Positions 9,218-21,595 of a stretch of DNA of 64,000 bases are shown here, one piece after another. Numbering within the stretch: position 1 is the stretch's first letter; each line of letters starts with the position of its first letter. The translations under genes and the position numbers were made by a program. The DNA comes from Membranipora membranacea (taxonomy: Eukaryota > Bryozoa > Gymnolaemata > Cheilostomatida > Membraniporidae). The notes under the pieces are model-generated. The model had not been told where the DNA came from and did not search any database. It saw only the letters and a program-made list of their open reading frames with translations. The stretch spans positions 13,347,501-13,411,500 of the forward strand of contig OU612070.1 in NCBI GenBank assembly GCA_914767715.1, given 5' to 3'.

Positions 9218-11557
9218 ATGCTTTTTTTTCGGCCAGATCAAAAAATAGATTTGCTTCTAACTAACCTCATAAGGAGGAGCAACTCCTGCTCATCTCGAAT
9301 CTGCAGACCGTTTGGCTCTGCGGCTTTTCGTTCTCCGTCAGCGGCCGTTTTAATTAGGGCCACTTTTGCTATAAAAAAACATGCCAAACGGCAGCATCGA
9401 AAAATTAAATCTCTGTTGGATTCTTATCAAACTCCGACCAGTTCAAGCTCTTATTGCCCTCATTCAACACGCCGAATATTGGAATCCTCGGATTAACAGG
9501 GGGGTCACAACGCTGACTTGAAAATCCAAAAATGATACCAAGGGAGGGTATCATGCTTTTTTTTCGGCCAGATCAAAAAATAGATTTGCTTCTAACTAAC
9601 CTCATAAGGAGGAGCAACTCCTGCTCATCCCGAATCTGCAGACCGTTTGGCTCTGCGGCTTTTCGTTCTCCGTCAGCGTCCGTTTTAATTAGGGCCACTT
9701 TTGCTATAAAGTAACATGCCAAACGGCAGCATCGAAAAATTAAATCTCTGTTGGATTCTTATCAAACTCCGACCAGTTCAAGCTCTTATTGCCCTCATTC
9801 AACACGCCGAACATTGGAATCCTCGCATTAACAGGGGGGTCACAACGCTGACTTGAAAATCCAAAAAGTTATACCAAGGGAGGGTATCATGCTTTTTTTT
9901 GGCCAGATCAAAAATAGATTTGCTTCTAACTAACCTCATAAGGAGGAGCAACTCCTGCTCATCTCGAATCTGCAGACCGTTTGGCTCTGCGGCTTTTCGT
10001 TCTCCGTCAGCGTCCGTTTTAATTAGGGCCACTTTTGCTATAAAAAAACATGCCAAACAGCAGCATTGAAAAATTAAATCTCTGTTGGATTTTTATCAAA
10101 CTCCGACCAGTTCAAGCTCTTATTGCCCTCATTCAACACGCCGAATATTGGAATCCTCGGATTAACAGGGGGGTCACAACGCTGACTTCAAAATCCAAAA
10201 ATTATACCAAGGGAGGGTATCATGCTTTTTTTTCGGCCAGATCAAAAAATAGATTTGCTTCTAACTAACCTCATAAGGAGGAGCAACTCCTGCTCATCTC
10301 GAATCTGCAGACCGGTTGGCTCTACGGATTTTCGTTCTCCGTCAGCGTCCGTTTTAATTAGGGCCACTTTTGCTATAAAAAAACATGCCAAAGGCAGCAT
10401 CGAAAAATTAAATCTCTGTTGGATTCTTATCAAACTCCGACCAGTTCAAGCTCTTATTGCCCTCATTCAACACGCCAAATATTGGAATCCTCGGATTAAC
10501 AGGGGGGTCACAACGCTGACTTGAAAATCCAAAAATTATACCAAGGGAGGGTATCATGCTTTTTTTTGGCCAGATCAAAAAATAGATTTGCTTCTAACTA
10601 ACCTCATAAGGAGGAGCAACTCCTGCTCATCTCGAATCTGCAGACCGTTTGGCTCAGCGGCTTTTTGTTCTCCGTCAGCGTCCGTTTTAATTAGGGCCAC
10701 TTTTGCTATAAAAAAACATGCCAAACGGCAGCATCGAAAAATTAAATCTCTGTTGGATTCTTATCAAACTCCGACCAGTTCAAGCTCTTATTGCCCTCAT
10801 TCAACACGGCGAATATTGGAATCTTCGGATTAACAGGGGGGTCACAACGCTGACTTGAAAATCCAAAAATTATACCAAGGGAGGGTATCATGCTTTTTTT
10901 TCGGCCAGATCAAAAAATAGATTTGCTTCTAACTAACCTCATAAGGAGGAGCAACTCCTGCTCATCTCGAATCTGCAGACCGTTTGGCTCTGCGGCTTTT
11001 CGTTCTCCGTCAGCGTCCGTTTTAATTAGGGCCACTTTTGCTATAAAAAAACATGCCAAACGGCAGCATCGAAAAATTAAATCTCTGTTGGATTCTTATC
11101 AAACTCCGACCAGTTCAAGCTCTTATTGCCCTCATTCAACACGCCGAATATTGGAATCCTCGGATTAACAGGGGGTCACAACGCTGACTTGAAAATCCAA
11201 AAATTATACCAAGGGAGGGTATCATGCTTTTTTTTCGGCCAGATCAAAAAATAGATTTGCTTCTAACTAACCTCATAAGGAGGAGCAACTCCTGCTCATC
11301 TCGAATCTGCAGACCGTTTGGCTCTGCGGCTTTTCGTTCTCCGTCAGCGTCCGTTTTAATTAGGGCCACTTTTGCTATAAAAAAACATGCCAAACGGCAG
11401 CATCGAAAAATTAAATCTCTGTTGGATTCTTATCAAACTCCGACCAGTTCAAGCACTTATTGCCCTCATTCAACACGCCGAATATTGGAATCCTCGGATT
11501 AACAGGGGGTCACAACGCTGACTTGAAAATCCAAAAATTATACCAAGGGAGGGTATC

Positions 11558-14500
11558 ATGCTTTTTTTTCGGCCAGATCAAAAAATAGATTTGCTTCTAA
11601 CTAACCTCATAAGGAGGAGCAACTCCTGCTCATCCCGAATCTGCAAACCGTTTGGCTCTGCGGCTTTTCGTTCTCCGTCAGCGTCCGTTTTAATTAGGGC
11701 CACTTTTGCTATAAAAAAACATACAATCGGCAGCATCGAAAAATTAATTCTCTGTTGGATTCTTATCAAACTCCGACCAGTTCAAGCTCTTATTGCCCTC
11801 ATTCAGCACGCCGAATATTGGAATCCTCGGATTAACAGGGGGGTCACAACGCTGACTTGAAAATCCAAAAATTATACCAAGGGAGGGTATCATGCTTTTT
11901 TTTCGGCCAGATCAAAAAATAGATTTGCTTCTAACTAACCTCATAAGGAGGAGCAACTCCTGCTCATCCCGAATCTGCAGACCGTTTGGCTCTGCGGCTT
12001 TTCGTTCTCCGTCAGCGTCCGTTTTAATTAGGGCCACTTTTGCTATAAAAAAACATGCCAAACGGCAGCATCGAAAAATTAAATCTCTGTTGGATTCTTA
12101 TCAAACTCCGACCAGTTCCAGCTCTTATTGCCCTCATTCAACACGCCGAATATTGGAATCCTCGGATTAACAGGGGGGTCACAACGCTGACTTGAAAATC
12201 CAAAAATTATACCAAGGGAGGGTATCATGCTTTTTTTTCGGCCAGATCAAAAAATAGATTTGCTTCTAACTAACCTCATAAGGAGGAGCAACTCCTGCTC
12301 ATCTCGAATCTGCAGACCGTTTGGCTCTACGGCTTTTCGTTCTCCGTCAGCGTCCGTTTTAATTAGGGCCACTTTTGCTTTAAAAAAACATGCCAAACGG
12401 CAGCATCGAAAAATTAAATCTCTATTGGATTCTTATCAAACTCCGACCAGTTCAAGCTCTTATTGCCCTCATTCAACACGCCGAATATTGGAATCTTCGG
12501 ATTAACAGGGGGGTCACAACGCTGACTTGAAAATCCAAATATTATACCAAGGGAGGGTATCATGCTTGTTTTTCGGCCAGATCAAAAAATAGATTTGCTT
12601 CTAACTAACCTCATAAGGAGGAGCAACTCCTGCTCATCTCGAATCTGCAGACCGTTTGGCTCTGCGGCTTTTCGTTCTCCGTCAGCGTCCGTTTTAATTA
12701 GGGCCACTTTTGCTATAAAAAAACATGCCAAACGGCAGCATCGAAAAATTAAATCTCTGTTGGATTCTTATCAAACTCCGACCAGTTCAAGCTCTTATTG
12801 CCCTCATTCAACACGCCGAATATTGGAGTCTTCGGATTAACAGGGGGGTCACAACGCTGACTTGAAAATCCAAAAATTATACCAAGGGAGGGTATCATGC
12901 TTTTTTTTCGGCCAGATCAAAAAATAGATTTGCTTCTAACTAACCTCATAAGGAGGAGCAACTCCTGCTCATCCCGAATCTGCAGACCGTTTGGCTCTGC
13001 GGCTTTTCGTTCTCCGTCAGCGTCCGTTTTAATTAGGGCCACTTTTGCTATGAAAAAACATACAAACGGCAGCATCGAAAAATTAATTCTCTGTTGGATT
13101 CTTATCAAACTCCGACCAGTTCAAGCTCTTATTGCCCTCATTCAACACGCCGAATATTGGAATCCTCAGATTAACAGGGGGGTCACAACGCTGACTTGAA
13201 AATCCAAAAATTATACCAAGGGAGGGTATCATGCTTTTTTTTCGGCCAGATCAAAAAATAGATTTGCTTCTATCTAACCTCATAAGGAGGAGCAACTCCT
13301 GCTCATCCCGAATCTGCAGACCGTTTGGCTCTGCGGCTTTTCGTTCTCCGTCAGCGTCCGTTTTAATTAGGGCCACTTTTGCTATAAAAAAACATGCCAA
13401 ACGGCAGCATCGAAAAATTAAATCTCTGTTGGATTCTTATCAAACTCCGACCAGTTCAAGCTCTTATTGCCCTCATTCAACACGCCGAATATTAGAATCC
13501 TCGGATTAACAGGGGGGTCACAACGCTGGCTTGAAAATCCAAAAATTATACCAAGGGAGGGTATCATGCTTTTTTTTCGGCCAGATCAAAAAATAGATTT
13601 GCTTCTAACTAACCTCATAAGGAGGAGCAACTCCTGCTCATCTCGAATCTGCAGACCGTTTGGCTCTGCGGCTTTTCGTTCTCCGTCAGCGGCCGTTTTA
13701 ATTAGGGCCACTTTTGCTATAAAAAAACATGCCAAACGGCAGCATCGAAAAATTAAATCTCTGTTGGATTTTTATCAAACTCCGACCAGTTCAAGCTCTT
13801 ATTGCCCTCATTCAACACGCCGAATATTGGAATCCTCGGATTAACAGGGGGGTCACAACGCTGACTTGAAAATCCAAAAATTATATCAAGGGAGGGTATC
13901 ATGCTTTTTTTTCGGCCAGATCAAAAAATAGATTTGCTTCTAACTAACCTCATAAGGAGGAGCAACTCCTGCTCATCCCGAATTTGCAGACCGTTTGGCT
14001 CTGCGGCTTTTCGTTCTCCGTCAGCGTCCGTTTTAATTAGGGCCACTTTTGCTATAAAAAAACATGCCAAACGGCAGCATCGAAAAATTAAATCTCTGTT
14101 GGATTCTTATCAAACTCCGACCAGTTCAAGCTCTTATTGCCCTCATTCAACACGCCGAATATTGGAATCATCGGATTAACAGGGGGTCACAACGCTGACT
14201 TGAAAATCCAAAAATTATACCAAGGGAGGGTATCATGCTTTTTTTTCGGCCAGATCAAAAAATAGATTTGCTTCTAACTAACCTCATAAGGAGGAGCAAC
14301 TCCTGCTCATCCCGAATTTGCAGACCGTTTGGCTCTGCAGCTTTTCGTTCTCCGTCAGCGTCCGTTTTAATTAGGGCCACTTTTGCTATAAAAAAACATG
14401 CCAAACGGCAGCATCGAAAAATTAAATCTCTGTTGGATTCTTATCAAACTCCGACCAGTTCAAGCTCTTATTGCCCTCATTCAACACGCCGAATATTGGA

Positions 14501-17500
14501 ATCATCGGATTAACAGGGGGATCACAACGCTGACTTGAAAATCCAAAAATTATACCAAGGGAGGGTATCATGCTTTTTTTTCGGCCAGATCAAAAAATAG
14601 ATTTGCTTCTAACTAACCTCATGAGGAGGAGCAACTCCTGCTCATCCCGAATCTGCAGACCGTTTGGCTCTGCGGCTTTTCGTTCTCCGTCAGCGTCCGT
14701 TTTAATTAGGGCCACTTTTGCTATAAAAAAACATGCCAAACGGCAGAATCGAAAAATTAAATCTCTGTTGGATTCTTATCAAACTTCGACCAGTTCAAGC
14801 TCTTATTGCCCTCATTCAACACGCCGAATATTGGAATCCTCGGATTAACAGGGGGTCACAACACTGACTTGAAAATCCAAAAATTATACCAAGGGAGGGT
14901 ATCATGCTTTTTTTTCGGCCAGATCAAAAAATAGATTTGCTTCTAACTAACCTCATAAGGAGGAGCAACTCCTGCTCATCCCGAATCTGCAGACCGTTTG
15001 GCTCTGCGGCTTTTCGTTCTCCGTCAGCGTCCGTTTTAATCAGGGCCACTTTTGCTATAAAAAAACATGACAAACGGCAGCATCGAAAAATTAAATCTCT
15101 GTTGGATTCTTATCAAACTCCGACCAGTTCAAGCTCTTATTGCCCTCATTCAACACGCCGAATATTGGAATCCTCGGATTAACAGGGGGGTCACAACGCT
15201 GACTTGAAAATCCAAAAATTATACCAAGGGAGGGTATCATGCTTTTTTTTCGGCCAGATCAAAAAATAGATTTGCTTCTAACTAACCTCATAAGGAGGAG
15301 CAACTCCTGCTCATCCCGAATCTGCAGACCGTTTGGCTCTGCGGCTTTTCGTTCTCCGTCAGCGTCCGTTTTAATTAGGGCCACTTTTGCTATAAAAAAA
15401 CATGCCAAACGGCAGCATCGAAAAATTAAATCTCTGTTGGATTCTTATCAAACTCCGACCAGTTCAAGCTCTTATTGCCCTCATTCAACACGCCGAATAT
15501 TGGAATCATCGGATTAACAGGGGGATCACAACGCTGACTTGAAAATCCAAAAATTATACCAAGGGAGGGTATCATGCTTTTTTTTCGGCCAGATCAAAAA
15601 ATAGATTTGCTTCTAACTAACCTCATGAGGAGGAGCAACTCCTGCTCATCCCGAATCTGCAGACCGTTTGGCTCTGCGGCTTTTCGTTCTCCGTCAGCGT
15701 CCGTTTTAATTAGGGCCACTTTTGCTATAAAAAAACATGCCAAACGGCAGAATCGAGAAATTAAATCTCTGTTGGATTCTTATCAAACTTCGACCAGTTC
15801 AAGCTCTTATTGCCCTCATTCAACACGCCGAATATTGGAATCCTCGGATTAACAGGGGTCACAACACTGACTTGAAAATCCAAAAATTATACCAAGGGAG
15901 GGTATCATGCTTTTTTTTCGGCCAGATCAAAAAATAGATTTGCTTCTAACTAACCTCATAAGGAGGAGCAACTCCTGCTCATCCCGAATCTGCAGACCGT
16001 TTGGCTCTGCGGCTTTTCGTTCTCCGTCAGCGTCCGTTTTAATCAGGGCCACTTTTGCTATAAAAAAACATGCCAAACGGCAGCATCGAAAAATTAAATC
16101 TCTGTTGGATTCTTATCAAACTCCGACCAGTTCAAGCTCTTATTGCCCTCATTCAACACGCCGAATATTGGAATCCTCGGATTAACAGGGGGGTCACAAC
16201 GCTGACTTGAAAATCCAAAAATTATACCAAGGGAGGGTATCATGCTTTTTTTTCGGCCAGATCAAAAAATAGATTTGCTTCTAACTAACCTCATAAGGAG
16301 GAGCAACTCCTGCTCATCCCGAATCTGCAGACCGTTTGGCTCTGCGGCTTTTCGTTCTCCGTCAGCGTCCGTTTTAATTAGGGCCACTTTTGCTATAAAA
16401 AAACATGCCAAACGGCAGCATCGAAAAATTAAATCTCTGTTGGATTCTTATCAAACTCCGACCAGTTCAAGCTCTTATTGCCCTCATTCAACACGCCGAA
16501 CATTGGAATCCTCGCATTAACAGGGGGGTCACAACGCTGACTTGAAAATCCAAAAAGTTATACCAAGGGAGGGTATCATGCTTTTTTTTGGCCAGATCAA
16601 AAAATAGATTTGCTTCTAACTAACCTCATAAGGAGGAGCAACTCCTGCTCATCTCGAATCTGCAGACCGTTTGGCTCTGCAGGTTTTCCTTCTCCGTCAG
16701 GGTCCGTTTTAATTAGGGCCACTTTTGCTATAAAAAAACATGCCAAACAGCAGCATTGAAAAATTAAATCTCTGTTGGATTTTTATCAAACTCCGACCAG
16801 TTCAAGCTCTTATTGCCCTCATTCAACACGCCGAATATTGGAATCCTCGGATTAACAGGGGGGTCACAACGCTGACTTGAAAATCCAAAAATTATACCAA
16901 GGGAGGGTATCATGCTTTTTTTTCGGCCAGATCAAAAAATAGATTTGCTTCTAACTAACCTCATAAGGAGGAGCAACTCCTGCTCATCTCGAATCTGCAG
17001 ACCGTTTGGCTCTACGGCTTTTCGTTCTCCGTCAGCGTCCGTTTTAATTAGGGCCACTTTTGCTATAAAAAAACATGCCAAAGGCAGCATCGAAAAATTA
17101 AATCTCTGTTGGATTCTTATCAAACTCCGACCAGTTCAAGCTCTTATTGCCCTCATTCAACACGCCGAATATTGGAATCCTCGGATTAACAGGGGGGTCA
17201 CAACGCTGACTTGAAAATCCAAAAATTATACCAAGGGAGGGTATCATGCTTTTTTTTCGGCCAGATCAAAAAATAGATTTGCTTCTAACTAACCTCATAA
17301 GGAGGAGCAACTCCTGCTCATCTCGAATCTGCAGACCGTTTGGCTCTGCGGCTTTTCGTTCTCCGTCAGCGGCCGTTTTAATTAGGGCCACTTTTGCTAT
17401 AAAAAAACATGCCAAACGGCAGCATCGAAAAATTAAATCTCTGTTGGATTCTTATCAAACTCCGACCAGTTCAAGCTCTTATTGCCCTCATTCAACACGC

Positions 17501-19587
17501 CGAATATTGGAATCCTCGGATTAACAGGGGGGTCACAACGCTGACTTGAAAATCCAAAAATGATACCAAGGGAGGGTATCATGCTTTTTTTTCGGCCAGA
17601 TCAAAAAATAGATTTGCTTCTAACTAACCTCATAAGGAGGAGCAACTCCTGCTCATCCCGAATCTGCAGACCGTTTGGCTCTGCGGCTTTTCGTTCTCCG
17701 TCAGCGTCCGTTTTAATTAGGGCCACTTTTGCTATAAAGTAACATGCCAAACGGCAGCATCGAAAAATTAAATCTCTGTTGGATTCTTATCAAACTCCGA
17801 CCAGTTCAAGCTCTTATTGCCCTCATTCAACACGCCGAACATTGGAATCCTCGCATTAACAGGGGGGTCACAACGCTGACTTGAAAATCCAAAAAGTTAT
17901 ACCAAGGGAGGGTATCATGCTTTTTTTTGGCCAGATCAAAAATAGATTTGCTTCTAACTAACCTCATAAGGAGGAGCAACTCCTGCTCATCTCGAATCTG
18001 CAGACCGTTTGGCTCTGCGGCTTTTCGTTCTCCGTCAGCGTCCGTTTTAATTAGGGCCACTTTTGCTATAAAAAAACATGCCAAACAGCAGCATTGAAAA
18101 ATTAAATCTCTGTTGGATTTTTATCAAACTCCGACCAGTTCAAGCTCTTATTGCCCTCATTCAACACGCCGAATATTGGAATCCTCGGATTAACAGGGGG
18201 GTCACAACGCTGACTTCAAAATCCAAAAATTATACCAAGGGAGGGTATCATGCTTTTTTTTCGGCCAGATCAAAAAATAGATTTGCTTCTAACTAACCTC
18301 ATAAGGAGGAGCAACTCCTGCTCATCTCGAATCTGCAGACCGGTTGGCTCTACGGCTTTTCGTTCTCCGTCAGCGTCCGTTTTAATTAGGGCCACTTTTG
18401 CTATAAAAAAACATGCCAAAGGCAGCATCGAAAAATTAAATCTCTGTTGGATTCTTATCAAACTCCGACCAGTTCAAGCTCTTATTGCCCTCATTCAACA
18501 CGCCAAATATTGGAATCCTCGGATTAACAGGGGGGTCACAACGCTGACTTGAAAATCCAAAAATTATACCAAGGGAGGGTATCATGCTTTTTTTTCGGCC
18601 AGATCAAAAAATAGATTTGCTTCTAACTAACCTCATAAGGAGGAGCAACTCCTGCTCATCTCGAATCTGCAGACCGTTTGGCTCTGCGGCTTTTCGTTCT
18701 CCGTCAGCGTCCGTTTTAATTAGGGCCACTTTTGCTATAAAAAAACATGCCAAACGGCAGCATCGAAAAATTAAATCTCTGTTGGATTCTTATCAAACTC
18801 CGACCAGTTCAAGCTCTTATTGCCCTCATTCAACACGGCGAATATTGGAATCTTCGGATTAACAGGGGGGTCACAACGCTGACTTGAAAATCCAAAAATT
18901 ATACCAAGGGAGGGTATCATGCTTTTTTTTCGGCCAGATCAAAAAATAGATTTGCTTCTAACTAACCTCATAAGGAGGAGCAACTCCTGCTCATCTCGAA
19001 TCTGCAGACCGTTTGGCTCTGCGGCTTTTCGTTCTCCGTCAGCGTCCGTTTTAATTAGGGCCACTTTTGCTATAAAAAAACATGCCAAACGGCAGCATCG
19101 AAAAATTAAATCTCTGTTGGATTCTTATCAAACTCCGACCAGTTCAAGCTCTTATTGCCCTCATTCAACACGCCGAATATTGGAATCCTCGGATTAACAG
19201 GGGGTCACAACGCTGACTTGAAAATCCAAAAATTATACCAAGGGAGGGTATCATGCTTTTTTTTCGGCCAGATCAAAAAATAGATTTGCTTCTAACTAAC
19301 CTCATAAGGAGGAGCAACTCCTGCTCATCTCGAATCTGCAGACCGTTTGGCTCTGCGGCTTTTCGTTCTCCGTCAGCGTCCGTTTTAATTAGGGCCACTT
19401 TTGCTATAAAAAAACATGCCAAACGGCAGCATCGAAAAATTAAATCTCTGTTGGATTCTTATCAAACTCCGACCAGTTCAAGCACTTATTGCCCTCATTC
19501 AACAAGCCGAATATTGGAATCCTCGGATTAACAGGGGGGTCACAACGCTGACTTGAAAATCCAAAAATTATACCAAGGGAGGGTATC
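11558..19587. repeat. Higher-order repeat copy B (24 units, ~8.03 kb)
   Basis: Unit starts are 11558, 11892, 12227, 12562, 12897, 13231, 13566, 13901, 14235, 14570, 14904, 15239, 15574, 15907, 16242, 16578, 16912, 17246, 17581, 17917, 18250, 18584, 18919 and 19253. Against copy A the offset is 8366-8367 bp for the first five units and drops to 7694-7695 bp from 13566. It returns to 8028-8030 bp from 17246 onward. So two units equivalent to 4866 and 5201 are missing, and one unit (16912, with TCTACGG and CCAAAGGC) is extra. Even rare private changes are shared, such as CATGACAAAC at 7209 and 14904 and ATAAAGTAAC at 9553 and 17581. That indicates a recent block duplication. Confidence 0.88.
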
Positions 19588-21595
19588 ATGCTTTTTTTTC
19601 GGCCAGATCAAAAAATAGATTTGCTTCTAACTAACCTCATAAGGAGGAGCAACTCCTGCTCATCCCGAATCTGCAAACCGTTTGGCTCTGCGGCTTTTCG
19701 TTCTCCGTCAGCGTCCGTTTTAATTAGGGCCACTTTTGCTATAAAAAAACATACAATCGGCAGCATCGAAAAATTAATTCTCTGTTGGATTCTTATCAAA
19801 CTCCGACCAGTTCAAGCTCTTATTGCCCTCATTCAGCACGCCGAATATTGGAATCCTCGGATTAACAGGGGGGTCACAACGCTGACTTGAAAATCCAAAA
19901 ATTATACCAAGGGAGGGTATCATGCTTTTTTTTCGGCCAGATCAAAAAATAGATTTGCTTCTAACTAACCTCATAAGGAGGAGCAACTCCTGCTCATCCC
20001 GAATCTGCAGACCGTTTGGCTCTGCGGCTTTTCGTTCTCCGTCAGCGTCCGTTTTAATTAGGGCCACTTTTGCTATAAAAAAACATGCCAAACGGCAGCA
20101 TCGAAAAATTAAATCTCTGTTGGATTCTTATCAAACTCCGACCAGTTCCAGCTCTTATTGCCCTCATTCAACACGCCGAATATTGGAATCCTCGGATTAA
20201 CAGGGGGGTCACAACGCTGACTTGAAAATCCAAAAATTATACCAAGGGAGGGTATCATGCTTTTTTTTCGGCCAGATCAAAAAATAGATTTGCTTCTAAC
20301 TAACCTCATAAGGAGGAGCAACTCCTGCTCATCTCGAATCTGCAGACCGTTTGGCTCTACGGCTTTTCGTTCTCCGTCAGCGTCCGTTTTAATTAGGGCC
20401 ACTTTTGCTTTAAAAAAACATGCCAAACGGCAGCATCGAAAAATTAAATCTCTATTGGATTCTTATCAAACTCCGACCAGTTCAAGCTCTTATTGCCCTC
20501 ATTCAACACGCCGAATATTGGAATCTTCGGATTAACAGGGGGGTCACAACGCTGACTTGAAAATCCAAATATTATACCAAGGGAGGGTATCATGCTTGTT
20601 TTTCGGCCAGATCAAAAAATAGATTTGCTTCTAACTAACCTCATAAGGAGGAGCAACTCCTGCTCATCTCGAATCTGCAGACCGTTTGGCTCTGCGGCTT
20701 TTCGTTCTCCGTCAGCGTCCGTTTTAATTAGGGCCACTTTTGCTATAAAAAAACATGCCAAACGGCAGCATCGAAAAATTAAATCTCTGTTGGATTCTTA
20801 TCAAACTCCGACCAGTTCAAGCTCTTATTGCCCTCATTCAACACGCCGAATATTGGAGTCTTCGGATTAACAGGGGGGTCACAACGCTGACTTGAAAATC
20901 CAAAAATTATACCAAGGGAGGGTATCATGCTTTTTTTTCGGCCAGATCAAAAAATAGATTTGCTTCTAACTAACCTCATAAGGAGGAGCAACTCCTGCTC
21001 ATCCCGAATCTGCAGACCGTTTGGCTCTGCGGCTTTTCGTTCTCCGTCAGCGTCCGTTTTAATTAGGGCCACTTTTGCTATGAAAAAACATACAAACGGC
21101 AGCATCGAAAAATTAAATCTCTGTTGGATTCTTATCAAACTCCGACCAGTTCAAGCTCTTATTGCCCTCATTCAACACGCCGAATATTGGAGTCTTCGGA
21201 TTAACAGGGGGGTCACAACGCTGACTTGAAAATCCAAAAATTATACCAAGGGAGGGTATCATGCTTTTTTTTCGGCCAGATCAAAAAATAGATTTGCTTC
21301 TAACTAACCTCATAAGGAGGAGCAACTCCTGCTCATCCCGAATCTGCAGACCGTTTGGCTCTGCGGCTTTTCGTTCTCCGTCAGCGTCCGTTTTAATTAG
21401 GGCCACTTTTGCTATAAAAAAACATGCCAAACGGCAGCATCGAAAAATTAAATCTCTGTTGGATTCTTATCAAACTCCGACCAGTTCAAGCTCTTATTGC
21501 CCTCATTCAACACGCCGAATATTGGAATCCTCGGATTAACAGGGGGGTCACAACGGTGACTTGAAAATCCAAAAATTATACCAAGGGAGGGTATC
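19588..21595. repeat. Higher-order repeat copy C, a six-unit (2008 bp) short copy
   Basis: Unit starts are 19588, 19922, 20257, 20592, 20927 and 21261. These match the first six units of copy B at a constant offset of 8030 bp, including the private CATACAATCGG change. The block then stops and another marker unit begins at 21596, so this is a truncated higher-order copy. Unit 20927 is mosaic: it starts like 12897 but ends with GGAGTCTTCGG, a marker of its neighbour 20592. Confidence 0.85.

Larger units (their letters stand above)
3191..11557. repeat. Higher-order repeat copy A (25 units)
   Basis: Unit starts are 3191, 3525, 3861, 4196, 4531, 4866, 5201, 5536, 5871, 6206, 6540, 6875, 7209, 7544, 7879, 8213, 8548, 8884, 9218, 9553, 9889, 10222, 10556, 10890 and 11224. 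The copy opens with a marker unit carrying CTGCAAACC and CATACAAACGG. Next come a unit with AGTTCCAGC, one with TCTACGG and GCTTTAAAA, one with ATGCTTGTTTTT, and one with GCTATGAAAAAACATAC. Further internal markers are CTCATGAGG with CAGAATCG (6875, 7879), AATCAGGG (7209, 8213), CGAACATTGG with CGCATTAAC (8548, 9553), ATAAAGTAAC (9553), ACCGGTTGG with CCAAAGGC (10222) and AAGCACTTATT (11224). Copy B repeats this order with a two-unit deletion and a one-unit insertion. Confidence 0.88.

Noticed and set aside
13467-13844. 125-codon ORF extending upstream through the unit junction
   Set aside because: It results from the single changes ATTAGAATCC and CTGGCTT opening the junction in 5536, 13231 and 32640-class units; it is a read-through of two units, not a fused gene.
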